DNA of 64,000 bases from Vondammii sp040505895 (GTDB lineage: Bacteria; Pseudomonadota; Gammaproteobacteria; Chromatiales; Chromatiaceae), in contig JBEVXU010000014.1 in the NCBI GenBank assembly GCA_040505895.1, positions 62,001 to 126,000 of the forward strand, given 5' to 3'. The stretch's first letter is position 1; each line of letters opens with the position of its first letter. The notes beneath the pieces are model-generated. The model was not told where the DNA came from. It searched no databases and was given only the letters and a program-made list of their open reading frames with translations. The position numbers and the translations under genes are program-made. This document shows, piece after piece, positions 42,928-51,135 of the stretch.

Positions 42928-43386
42928 ATGAAAACCAATCCAAATAAGTGCACCCCGAAAAATATCGATCTACACACCATGGATGAGTGTCATTTTGTCG
43001 ATATCCCTATTTATTCCGATTTCCGTGGAATACTAAGCGTTATCAAGGATGGTGAAGAGGTATTTCCCTTTGATTTTGATCGTCTATTCATTATTACTGA
43101 TGTTCCGGTAGGTGCTGTTAGGGCTGAGCATGCGCCCAAAAAAATCCACGAGCTGTTATGTGCATACAATGGTGCTTTTCAGCTGAGCCTGGATGATGGA
43201 AAAAACCATAAAAGGGTGGTCGTCAATGACCCGGGGCGAGCTTTTTATCTGCCCAGTGGTATCTGGCGTAGTTTGGAACGTTTTGAACCTGGTACCATTT
43301 GTGTGGTTTTAGCCAATGGTCGCTACGATAAGAACGAAAGCATCAGTGACTACAATGAGTACCGCCGCCTAGTTACAGGTCTCTGA
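42928..43386 (+). CDS. FdtA/QdtA-like dTDP-sugar 3,4-ketoisomerase (cupin)
   Basis: A 152-residue WxcM-like cupin. 'IYSDFRGILSVI', 'RAEHAPKKIHELLCAYNG', 'FYLPSGIWRSLERFEPGTICVVLA' and the ending 'YDKNESISDYNEYRRL' match the TDP-4-keto-6-deoxyglucose isomerase family. It would make the 3-keto sugar used by the aminotransferase encoded immediately downstream. Start ATG 42928; ATG 42979 is an alternative. The stop (43386) touches the next ATG. Confidence 0.88.
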   Translation: MKTNPNKCTPKNIDLHTMDECHFVDIPIYSDFRGILSVIKDGEEVFPFDFDRLFIITDVPVGAVRAEHAPKKIHELLCAYNGAFQLSLDDGKNHKRVVVNDPGRAFYLPSGIWRSLERFEPGTICVVLANGRYDKNESISDYNEYRRLVTGL

Positions 43387-44502
43387 ATGATGAAGATTCC
43401 CTTCCTCGATCTTAAGCGCCAACTAAAGGGGGCTCTCCGTAAAGAGATAGACGGTGCAATTGCTGAGGTGCTTGATTCAGGAAGCTTGGTCGGCGGTAGA
43501 TACCTGCAAGCATTCGAACAGGAGTTTGCAAGCTACTGTGGCACCCTCCATGCCGCCGGAACCGGTAATGGCATGGATGCTCTCTACCTTGCACTCTTGG
43601 CACTGGAGATTGGCTCGGGTGATGAAGTTATTGTTCCCGCACATACATTTATTGCCACCTGGCTTGCCGTTTCCAGAACAGGAGCAACACCGGTTGCAGT
43701 TGATGTCCGTGCTGATACCGGGAGTATTGATGAGAGGCTGATTGAGCAGGCTGTTACAGAAAAAACGAAGGCGATCATCGTTGTCCACCTCTATGGTTTT
43801 ATCCCTGACATGCAGGCCATTGCCGCCATTGCACAGCAGTGTGGACTGTATCTGATCGAAGATGCAGCCCAAAGTCATGGTGCTCTTTACAGGGGGCAAC
43901 GGGCAGGTTCTCTGGGCACAATAGCGGCATTTAGTTTCTATCCCACCAAAAACCTGGGCGCGTTGGGTGATGGGGGAATGGTTACAACCAATGACGATAA
44001 ACTTATCGAGAAGATATACGTGCTGCGTGATTATGGGCGCAGTAGTAGAAGTGAACATATAGAGCGGGGGGTGAACTCAAGGCTAGATCCGCTGCAGGCA
44101 AACATACTGCGTAGAAAATTACACCATCTCGATCATACTAACTCACGTCGGAAAGAGATTGCCGGGCGCTATCATCAAGCTTTAGAGGTGCTGCAACATC
44201 CTGGAATTCGCCCTTTAATTGGTATTGGGAAAAACTCAGTCTGGCATCACTTTGTAGTGATAGTGGAGAACAGACAGGCATTTATAGAGAAGATGTCGGC
44301 AGCGGGAATTGGGACGGATATCCACTATCCTGTGCCGCCTTTTCGCCAGCCCTGTTATGCCAAAGAAATTCCTCGGCTAGATGGTTGGCCGGTCACAGAC
44401 GGCTTGGCGGCAAAGGTGGTCAGTCTGCCTATCAGCGACTATCTTGATGATGAGGAAGTAGGCTATATCTGTCAGCGGTTGAAGGAGTGCAAGGATATCT
44501 GA
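43387..44502 (+). CDS. DegT/DnrJ/EryC1/StrS sugar aminotransferase (FdtB/QdtB-like)
   Basis: A 371-residue PLP enzyme. The Lys that holds PLP is in 'SFYPTKNLGALGDGG'; 'EDAAQSHGA' holds the cofactor-stacking region; 'YGRSSRSEHIERGVNSRLDPLQA' is a family signature. With the upstream ketoisomerase it should yield a 3-amino-3,6-dideoxyhexose such as Fuc3N or Qui3N for a surface polysaccharide. An N-acyltransferase normally completes the path; the NeuD-like gene at 45893 could do so, but this is a guess. Confidence 0.92.
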   Translation: MMKIPFLDLKRQLKGALRKEIDGAIAEVLDSGSLVGGRYLQAFEQEFASYCGTLHAAGTGNGMDALYLALLALEIGSGDEVIVPAHTFIATWLAVSRTGATPVAVDVRADTGSIDERLIEQAVTEKTKAIIVVHLYGFIPDMQAIAAIAQQCGLYLIEDAAQSHGALYRGQRAGSLGTIAAFSFYPTKNLGALGDGGMVTTNDDKLIEKIYVLRDYGRSSRSEHIERGVNSRLDPLQANILRRKLHHLDHTNSRRKEIAGRYHQALEVLQHPGIRPLIGIGKNSVWHHFVVIVENRQAFIEKMSAAGIGTDIHYPVPPFRQPCYAKEIPRLDGWPVTDGLAAKVVSLPISDYLDDEEVGYICQRLKECKDI

Positions 44503-44610
44503 GTCCGTAATACCGACAGATTCATTAGTTGTTAATATGAAAACACCTTCATTGCGCTGCCTCAATAGGAATAATGGCTCCCGAATTCGTCTCCTGCATG
44601 TAGCGCCATA

Positions 44611-45801
44611 TCAGTTTGTACTGACCTGCCTGACCAGTTCACAAAGTTTCTCTATATCAACGTTGAACATATCCTTGCCTGTAGTGGCTGAGCCGCTAAA
44701 ATGGTAATGATTCAGGCTCATCTGTTTACATAGTCCAAGGAAAAGTGGGTAATCATAGGTCTCTGGTCTAATCTCAATGACATTGCATTCCGGTTGACAA
44801 AACAGCAGATTTGTCAGCGCTGCTCCCGTCGTCGCTACCACCACCTTGGCGGCAGAAAACAGGGCGACCTGTGCCTTGTGTGGCAACAATTCCGGACAGA
44901 TTATTTCAAAGCCTAAATGCTCCAAATGCTCAATGAGCTGCTCTTCATTCAGCATGAGGCGCTGTTTCTGTCTCTTTCGACTGATATAGAGAAGTCGAGA
45001 TTTTGGAGGGGGGGTTAATTCATACTCGCTGATATAGGCGTCGCGTACTGCCTGGATTATCTTGCCTCCCGCCAAATTTCCAATTGGCTGCCATATCGTC
45101 TCCTCCAGGATCAGTAGATGATCACAATCTATCTTCTCGGTAGATGAAATTTCCCTGATTATTAATCGCGGGTATTTTTTTGTCAGAAAATTGAATGCAG
45201 ATATCTGAAAAGCAGGGATACCCCTTCGAATAAGAACTACAGCCTCTCTTGCTTGTGGGATTTTTTTTAGGGCATATATCAACGCCACAAAACGATGAAG
45301 AATGAAGTGGAAATAGTGGTTATGACCACGTGGGGTTGAAATGAAAGGAATCACTAACTGTTCTATATGATCAGCCGGTTGGTAATGAAATATTTTTGCC
45401 ATGTTTCGCCCAAATTTTTTCCTGGACAAAAGTTTTTCAGTCGGTAGGTGTAGGGATACACTTACTTTTCCAAGAACAGAGCAATCGTTAACAATCGTCA
45501 TTTCAAAGCGTTTTTTCAGATTCAATTTTCCATTAATAACAAGCTCGCCACTGCTTTGGGGTAAAGATTCAAGATAATCAAGCTCTTCATTCGAAAGAGA
45601 AAAGGTTTCCTCATAAAGCTTATTTACGATGACATCGCCGACTTCATTCGGAGAGATAGTTTCAACATAAATCGAAAATCTTCTTCTCAAGAAGGGTACT
45701 TTTGTTAGGCCCTTGTATAAGAATAGTCGCAGAGTTCTTACAGACGTATATTTTTTCCTCCGACTGTTTATAGTTCGGGTGAATCCTGGAATATTGATCA
45801 T
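44611..45801 (-). CDS. Glycosyltransferase family 61 (DUF563) protein
   Basis: A 396-residue protein with AT-rich codons. The C-terminal half matches the DUF563/GT61 fold: 'PRGHNHYFHFILHRFVALIY', 'RLLYISRKRQKQR', 'AKVVVATTGAALTNLLFC' and 'CNVIEIRPE'. The acceptor and sugar donor are unknown. The N-terminus is basic with no obvious signal. It is convergent with the aminotransferase gene and probably belongs to the same acquired surface-glycan cluster. Confidence 0.82.
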   Translation of the reverse strand: MINIPGFTRTINSRRKKYTSVRTLRLFLYKGLTKVPFLRRRFSIYVETISPNEVGDVIVNKLYEETFSLSNEELDYLESLPQSSGELVINGKLNLKKRFEMTIVNDCSVLGKVSVSLHLPTEKLLSRKKFGRNMAKIFHYQPADHIEQLVIPFISTPRGHNHYFHFILHRFVALIYALKKIPQAREAVVLIRRGIPAFQISAFNFLTKKYPRLIIREISSTEKIDCDHLLILEETIWQPIGNLAGGKIIQAVRDAYISEYELTPPPKSRLLYISRKRQKQRLMLNEEQLIEHLEHLGFEIICPELLPHKAQVALFSAAKVVVATTGAALTNLLFCQPECNVIEIRPETYDYPLFLGLCKQMSLNHYHFSGSATTGKDMFNVDIEKLCELVRQVSTN

Positions 45802-45892
45802 GAATTAGTTGATAGTTAAAAGATCTATTTTATCTGTGGGGGAAATAACAAACTTCCAAGAAGAGGCCATGAAGTATGCGCAGCAAAAATAT

Positions 45893-46555
45893 TCAGACCG
45901 AGACTTCATTGTAGCCAATAACATCTTGTTTAATGATCCTGGCTGGATTTCCGATTACAACACAATTATCAGGTACGTCCTTAACCACCACGGCTCCCGC
46001 CCCAACGATAGCATTTCGTCCGACGCTTGTTTGGGGGGTAATAATTGCACCGGCCCCTATAAACGCGCCCTGATTGATTTTACAACCTCCACACAATAGT
46101 GCCCCGGGGCCAAACCCAACATAATCTTCAATTATCGCGTGATGGCCGATAGATACGCTTCTATTTACGAGCACAAAACGGCCAATATTGCATTTTGCAG
46201 CAAGCACGGCTCCAGCGTTGACCATAAAGCCTTCACCATAAACTACACTTGAGGCGATTACAGCGGTGGGATCAATTAGGGGGGGGTAGTTGCTAAAGCC
46301 TAATTGGCGCGTCTCCTCTTCGACTTTTTTCCTATGGCCGGGCGTGACCAAGGGAATGATTATCGGGTCATCCAGCCACAAGGGATCAATGCCGGAAACT
46401 TTCACAATGGGTCCAGTGACCTCAGGGCTATTTTCCGCTTCCATGTTGTCTACATAGGCGCGAACATTTAGCCCAAGTCGGAGAATAGTTTCCTCAACAT
46501 CAACAATGTAATCAGAGCGAACGGCGTAAACGATTAGGTTTTTATTGGACGCCAT
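45893..46555 (-). CDS. NeuD-family sugar O/N-acetyltransferase
   Basis: A 220-residue protein: an N-terminal Rossmann-like PglD_N domain ('NLIVYAVRSDYI') and a C-terminal left-handed beta helix made of hexapeptide repeats ('NIGRFVLVNRSVSIGHHAII', 'GAFIGAGAIITPQTSVG') with a catalytic His in SIGHHA. Such enzymes acetylate sialic acid or UDP/dTDP-amino sugars. Could be the N-acetyltransferase of the amino-sugar pathway at 42928-44502. Confidence 0.87.
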   Translation of the reverse strand: MASNKNLIVYAVRSDYIVDVEETILRLGLNVRAYVDNMEAENSPEVTGPIVKVSGIDPLWLDDPIIIPLVTPGHRKKVEEETRQLGFSNYPPLIDPTAVIASSVVYGEGFMVNAGAVLAAKCNIGRFVLVNRSVSIGHHAIIEDYVGFGPGALLCGGCKINQGAFIGAGAIITPQTSVGRNAIVGAGAVVVKDVPDNCVVIGNPARIIKQDVIGYNEVSV

Positions 46556-46749
46556 GTGGAAGCTCCGACTTTATCATTATGGATTCCAGAAGCATGCACT
46601 CTCCTGAAATTTTTTCATCCTTTATTTTTTATCAGGATTTTTGTGGTTTAACGAACTATTCGCCTATCCCGTATTACTCTTTCCTCTTGTCAATTAAGGA
46701 CTACACTGGGAGTGAACTCTATAGAAACTTGGAGGTCGTAAGGTTTAAG

Positions 46750-46809
46750 CGTCAGCTGACGTGGGGCCGCTTCTCCCCGAGCGGCCGTGCTCCGGCATGC
46801 ATATGCCGG
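46750..46809. ncRNA. Three consecutive perfect hairpins, unknown RNA or element end
   Basis: CGTCAGCTGACG (46750-46761), GGCCGC...GCGGCC (46765-46786) and CCGGCAT-GCAT-ATGCCGG (46792-46809) follow each other with a few bases between. A weak GACTCCCC...GGGGTC hairpin and T run follow at 46831-46867. No tRNA or known riboswitch is recognised. On the minus strand a frame without a start ends at a TAA just left of the first hairpin, so it may be the 3' end of an IS200/IS605-like gene. The rest of 46556-46842 shows nothing I can support. Confidence 0.4.
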
Positions 46810-46842
46810 GCGGTAAGACCCTGGATGCCGTGACTCCCCCTT

Positions 46843-47481
46843 TTAGGCTCCGGGGTCTTTTTTTGTTTCGATTTCACTGCCATCTAGACTAAACAGACGG
46901 TCAAGGATGCTGTGAGCCTCGTCCACACCCTGTCGTTTAAGGGAGGAGAACAGCTGCACAGTGATCTTCCCATCACCGAAACTCTTCAATGCTTTTCTCA
47001 CCTGCAGCAAGCTGCTGGAAGCGGCACCATGCTTTAATTTGTCTGCTTTGGTTAGGAGGATATGGGTCGGTAGACCAATTTCACTACTCCACTCCAGCAT
47101 CTGGATGTCAAACTCCTTCATTGGATGGCGCACATCCATCAACAGCACTATCCCTTTCAATGAGTCCCTATTCTCAAGATAGGATGCCAGTTCTGCCTGC
47201 CACTGTTTCTTGACCTGCTCTGCTACCTTGGCGTAACCGTAGCCGGGAAGATCCACCAGGCGGTGATCGTCATCCAGGGCAAAAAAGTTGAGCAGCTGGG
47301 TTCTGCCGGGAGTTTTACTGGTACGGGCAAGACTTTTTTTCTGGCAAAGGGTGTTGAGGGCGCTCGATTTGCCGGCGTTGGAGCGCCCGGCAAAGGCGAC
47401 CTCCATACCACTATCCGCCGGTGCCTGGGAGAGCTTGGCGGCACTGGTGAGAAAATGGGCCTGATGGTAGTAGTGATTCAT
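46843..47481 (-). CDS. engB: Ribosome biogenesis GTPase EngB (YsxC/YihA)
   Basis: A 212-residue GTPase needed for assembly of the large ribosomal subunit. G1 'GRSNAGKSS', G2 region 'SKTPGRTQLLNFF', G3 'DLPGYG', G4 'TKADK'. Complete. Its ancestral neighbour polA is 4 kb away on the other side of the glycan genes, transcribed toward it. Confidence 0.95.
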   Translation of the reverse strand: MNHYYHQAHFLTSAAKLSQAPADSGMEVAFAGRSNAGKSSALNTLCQKKSLARTSKTPGRTQLLNFFALDDDHRLVDLPGYGYAKVAEQVKKQWQAELASYLENRDSLKGIVLLMDVRHPMKEFDIQMLEWSSEIGLPTHILLTKADKLKHGAASSSLLQVRKALKSFGDGKITVQLFSSLKRQGVDEAHSILDRLFSLDGSEIETKKDPGA

Positions 47482-47604
47482 GGTTCTACTGGATTGTCAG
47501 TTAATTCATCACTCCGGCTGTGCCGGGATGAGGGAGGTTTTTGATTAAATGATGCTATTCTATTTTTTGACGCTAACCTGTGCGTATATGGCATGTTTCG
47601 CCAA

Positions 47605-48078
47605 CTACCTCTTCCAGTGCCCGGACTTGCCGCCATCCTTCTCCAGCAGCTGCACCTGGTCGATACGCATTCCCCGGTCCACCGCTTTGCACATATCGTA
47701 GATCGTCAGTAGGGCGACCTGGGTGGCGCAGAGCGCCTCCATCTCGACTCCGGTCTGGCCGTTGGTTTTTACCGTGGTGAGGCAGTAGACGCTGGACGAC
47801 TCTATCTCAGGAGTTAGCTCGATATTGACATTGGTAAGGGCCAGAGGGTGGCACAGGGGGACCAGATCTGAGGTCTTTTTCGCCGCCATGATGCCTGCAA
47901 CTCGGGCGATTCCCAATACATCCCCCTTCTTATGACCACCTTGGCGGATCAGCTCCAGGGTTGAGGGTTCCATGGTGATCCGCCCCTCAGTGACCGCTGT
48001 GCGATGAGTGGTCTCCTTGGCACCAACATCCACCATGTGGGCTTCACCGGCCTGATTGAAATGGGTCAATTCGCTCAT
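47605..48078 (-). CDS. moaC: Cyclic pyranopterin monophosphate synthase
   Basis: A 157-residue enzyme of molybdenum cofactor synthesis that makes cPMP after MoaA. Conserved segments 'LCHPLALT' and 'GVEMEALCATQVALLTIYDMCKA' are present, including the catalytic Lys near the end ('LLEKDGGKSG'). ATG 48078 overlaps the stop of the upstream phosphoesterase gene (ATGA). No other moa genes are in the window. Confidence 0.94.
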   Translation of the reverse strand: MSELTHFNQAGEAHMVDVGAKETTHRTAVTEGRITMEPSTLELIRQGGHKKGDVLGIARVAGIMAAKKTSDLVPLCHPLALTNVNIELTPEIESSSVYCLTTVKTNGQTGVEMEALCATQVALLTIYDMCKAVDRGMRIDQVQLLEKDGGKSGHWKR

Positions 48079-48608
48079 GAGTTTTGCTCTATGTTTTTGG
48101 ATATTTCGTGGGAATCAAAAGTCATCTGCTCCAGGTCCGCCATCAGGTAAGTGGCCGGTGAGCCGCCGACACCACCGATAGTGCCGGGATTGACCAGCGG
48201 GGTTTTGCCTCCCTTGATGTTCTCCAGATACTGGATCTTCAAGTTGTGGCTATGGCCGCAACAGACCAGATCCCAGTCACCTGTTGTGGCCATGGCGCGG
48301 GCGTAATGGGGATAGTGAACCAGAAAAATTCTTTTACCGGCCAATTCCACCCCGGCATCCATGCCGTGATACTCAATGATATTGCCGGGCTGAGTCATCA
48401 GCTTACCCAGGGTGTAGAGGTCGCCGGTGTTATTGCCGTGAATGACATGCACCGGTAGCCCGTGCTTGTTGAGGCATTTAAGGGTGCTGGGTGCCACCAC
48501 ATCACCACAGTGGAGGATGGCCTCTGCACCTTTGGCTTTCGCCTCGGCTGCAGCAGCGTCCAGTAACGGAATATGGTCGTGACTATCGGAGAGAATACAT
48601 ACTTTCAT
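48075..48608 (-). CDS. YfcE/MJ0936-type metallophosphoesterase
   Basis: A 177-residue calcineurin-like phosphodiesterase. Metal-binding motifs: 'LSDSHDH', 'HCGDVV', 'GNNTGD', 'VHYPHYA' and 'CGHSHN'. The substrate is unknown. ATG 48608 follows CAAGG and gives the standard family N-terminus MKVCILSDSHDH; the open frame to 48647 is not needed. It overlaps moaC by 4 bases. Confidence 0.9.
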   Translation of the reverse strand: MKVCILSDSHDHIPLLDAAAAEAKAKGAEAILHCGDVVAPSTLKCLNKHGLPVHVIHGNNTGDLYTLGKLMTQPGNIIEYHGMDAGVELAGKRIFLVHYPHYARAMATTGDWDLVCCGHSHNLKIQYLENIKGGKTPLVNPGTIGGVGGSPATYLMADLEQMTFDSHEISKNIEQNS

Positions 48609-48659
48609 GAGATTACCTTGGGAACCATATTCAGATACACGGAGCATTCAGATGAATAA

Positions 48660-48687
48660 TAAAAAAGGTCGGTGAGTTCACCGACCT
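48660..48687 (-). terminator. Second terminator downstream of hppA
   Basis: A near-perfect palindrome AGGTCGGTGA / TCACCGACCT with a T run on the minus strand. Confidence 0.8.
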
Positions 48688-48740
48688 CAGATGGCGCTAA
48701 GGGTAAGGGCTGAGCTGGAAACTGTCCAGTTTTGGCACAA

Positions 48741-48766
48741 AAAAAGGGGGCCGAAGCCCCCTTTTT
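48741..48766. terminator. Terminator of hppA
   Basis: An 11-bp stem AAAAAGGGGGC / GCCCCCTTTTT with a CGAA loop, 22 bases after the hppA stop. T runs on both strands make it bidirectional. Confidence 0.93.
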
Positions 48767-48788
48767 GCTTAAAGCCGGTAAGTCCAGC

Positions 48789-50831
48789 TTATAGCAGTGG
48801 CACGATCAAGAGTGCAACGATGTTGATAATCTTGATCAGCGGGTTAACCGCAGGGCCGGCGGTATCTTTGTAGGGGTCGCCTACGGTATCACCGGTAACC
48901 GCCGCTTTGTGGGCGTCGGAGCCTTTGCCGCCGAAGTTACCATCCTCGATATACTTCTTGGCGTTATCCCATGCACCACCACCGGTGGTCATGGAGATGG
49001 CAACGAACAGGCCGGTAACGATAGTACCGATCAGCAGACCACCCAGTGCCTGGGCACCCAGGGTCAGACCGACGATCACAGGAACCGCGATAGGCAGCAG
49101 TGAAGGAACGATCATCTCCTTGATGGCCGCTTTGGTCAGCATGTCCACAGCTGTGCCGTAGTCGGGCTTCTCACTGTAATCCATGATGCCGGGTTTCTCT
49201 CTAAACTGACGGCGTACCTCGTTGACAATACCGCCAGCCGCACGACCAACTGCTTCCATCGCCATGGCACCGAACAGGAAGGGCACCAGGCCACCGATCA
49301 GCAGGCCGATCAGGACCATGTGGTTGGAGAGGTCGAAGGTGACATGATGACCCAAGTGGGTGTCGAGGCTGTGGGTGTAGTCAGCAAACAGTACCAGTGC
49401 AGCGAGACCGGCGGAGCCGATAGCGTAGCCTTTGGTGACCGCTTTGGTGGTGTTACCTACGGCGTCCAGAGGATCGGTAATGTTGCGGATCTTCTCATCC
49501 AGCTCAGCCATCTCAGCAATACCACCGGCGTTGTCGGTGATGGGCCCGTAGGCGTCAAGAGCAACGATGATGCCACTCATGGAGAGCATGGAGGTGGCGG
49601 CGATAGCGATACCGTAGAGGCCTGCCAGTTCGTAAGCACCCCAGATGGAGGCGCAAACGGCCAGTACCGGCGCAGCGGTGGACTTCATGGAGACGCCCAG
49701 ACCGGCAATCACGTTGGTGCCGTCACCCGTGGTGGAAGCCTCAGCGATGTGTCTCACCGGGCTGAACTCGGTAGCGGTGTAGTACTCGGTGATTACTACC
49801 ATGGCTGCAGTCAGTGCCAGACCGATCAGTGAGGCTCCAAACAGTGCCATGGTGGGATTGGCGACGGTTGCTTCGCCTACCTTGATAACCGCGTCACCCA
49901 TCATGTAGTCGGTGACGAAGTAGAAGGCTGCAGCGGCGATGATGCCGGCGACTGCCAGACCCTTGTAAAGGGCGATCATGATCTTGGCATCACCCTCCTT
50001 CGTCTTGACGAAGTAGGTACCGACGATGGAAGCGATGATGGAGACGCCGCCCAGTACCAGCGGATAGACGATCGCCTCGGTGCTGGAGACCACTAGGCTG
50101 CCAAGCAGCATGGTGGCAACCACGGTAACCGCGTAGGTCTCGAACAGGTCAGCGGCCATACCGGCACAGTCACCCACATTGTCACCGACGTTATCGGCGA
50201 TAACCGCAGGGTTGCGTGGATCATCCTCAGGGATGCCTGCCTCTACCTTACCGACGATATCAGCACCGACATCCGCACCCTTGGTGAAGATACCGCCACC
50301 AAGACGGGCGAAGATGGAGATCAGGGAGCCACCGAAGGCGAGACCGACCAGCGCGTGGAGCGCGTCGGCATCGGAGACGCCCATCTGGTTGAGGATGGCA
50401 TAGTAACCGGCCACACCCAGTAGACCCAGTCCCACCACCAGCATGCCGGTGATAGCGCCGCCACGGAAGGCGACCTGTAGGGCGGCATTGATGCCGTTGT
50501 TGGCGGCCTCAGCGGTACGCAGGTTAGCACGCACCGAGATATTCATGCCGATGTAGCCAGCGGCACCTGAGAGGATCGCTCCCAAGGCAAAGCCTACAGC
50601 GGTGGGGGTACCGAGGGCTACCCAGATGACAGCGAGCATGATCGCGCCGACGATGCCGATGGCTGTGTACTGGCGGTTCAAGTAGGCGCTGGCGCCCTCT
50701 TGTATAGCGCCTGCGATCTCTTTCATCCGGTCGTTACCTTCCGGTTGTGCAAGTATCCACTTAGTGGATACAAAGCCGTAGACAAGCGCAGCAGCAGCGC
50801 AGGCCAGGGCGAAAAGTAGTTCGGTGCTCAC
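48789..50831 (-). CDS. hppA: Proton-pumping membrane pyrophosphatase, K+-independent type
   Basis: A 680-residue integral membrane protein with about 16 helices that couples PPi hydrolysis or synthesis to proton transport. Catalytic acidic motifs 'GADVGADIVGKVEAGIPEDDPRNPAVIADNVGDNVGD' region (50163-50283) and 'DNAKKYIEDG' are intact. 'GNTTKAVTKGYAIGSAGL' has Lys where K+-dependent enzymes have Ala, which assigns it to the K+-independent H+-pumping class. It lies next to pfp in the same direction, 304 bases downstream. Confidence 0.96.
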   Translation of the reverse strand: MSTELLFALACAAAALVYGFVSTKWILAQPEGNDRMKEIAGAIQEGASAYLNRQYTAIGIVGAIMLAVIWVALGTPTAVGFALGAILSGAAGYIGMNISVRANLRTAEAANNGINAALQVAFRGGAITGMLVVGLGLLGVAGYYAILNQMGVSDADALHALVGLAFGGSLISIFARLGGGIFTKGADVGADIVGKVEAGIPEDDPRNPAVIADNVGDNVGDCAGMAADLFETYAVTVVATMLLGSLVVSSTEAIVYPLVLGGVSIIASIVGTYFVKTKEGDAKIMIALYKGLAVAGIIAAAAFYFVTDYMMGDAVIKVGEATVANPTMALFGASLIGLALTAAMVVITEYYTATEFSPVRHIAEASTTGDGTNVIAGLGVSMKSTAAPVLAVCASIWGAYELAGLYGIAIAATSMLSMSGIIVALDAYGPITDNAGGIAEMAELDEKIRNITDPLDAVGNTTKAVTKGYAIGSAGLAALVLFADYTHSLDTHLGHHVTFDLSNHMVLIGLLIGGLVPFLFGAMAMEAVGRAAGGIVNEVRRQFREKPGIMDYSEKPDYGTAVDMLTKAAIKEMIVPSLLPIAVPVIVGLTLGAQALGGLLIGTIVTGLFVAISMTTGGGAWDNAKKYIEDGNFGGKGSDAHKAAVTGDTVGDPYKDTAGPAVNPLIKIINIVALLIVPLL

Positions 50832-51135
50832 GATTTTTCCCCTTATTCTAAAAAACTCAAAGTTATTGTTGCAGTCAGGACGTTATTGTAAATGTATGGA
50901 GCAGTACAATCCATGGGGCAGACTCTTGGTGTTACCAACACGAGCCGGCCGATGGAGTGGATTCATTAATGGTGTATAAATCCGAATGGTACTCTACTCT
51001 CTATAATCGAAGGTTACCAATATCCCTCATTAATCAAAGGGTACCAATATCCCCCATTCCGAGCCTAAATTCTATTGACTCTGGTCAATTGGGCAAAATA
51101 AAGGGGCAATAAATGCCCCAATATTTTTAATGGCT
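50832..51135. other. hppA upstream region with direct repeats
   Basis: 304 bases between pfp and hppA without a gene. Two 21-bp near-direct repeats, 27 bases apart (51011-51031 and 51038-51058), share TACCAATATCCC. They could be operator sites for hppA. A T/A-rich stretch near 50855-50885 is closer to the start. Confidence 0.5.
51011..51058. repeat. Direct repeat pair upstream of hppA
   Basis: AGGTTACCAATATCCCTCATT and a close copy with AGGGTACCAATATCCC begin 27 bases apart (2.6 helical turns). Confidence 0.65.

Noticed and set aside
46579..46833. 84-codon plus-strand frame between the NeuD-like gene and engB
   Set aside because: No Shine-Dalgarno sequence, no recognisable domain, and its 3' part runs through the hairpin array.
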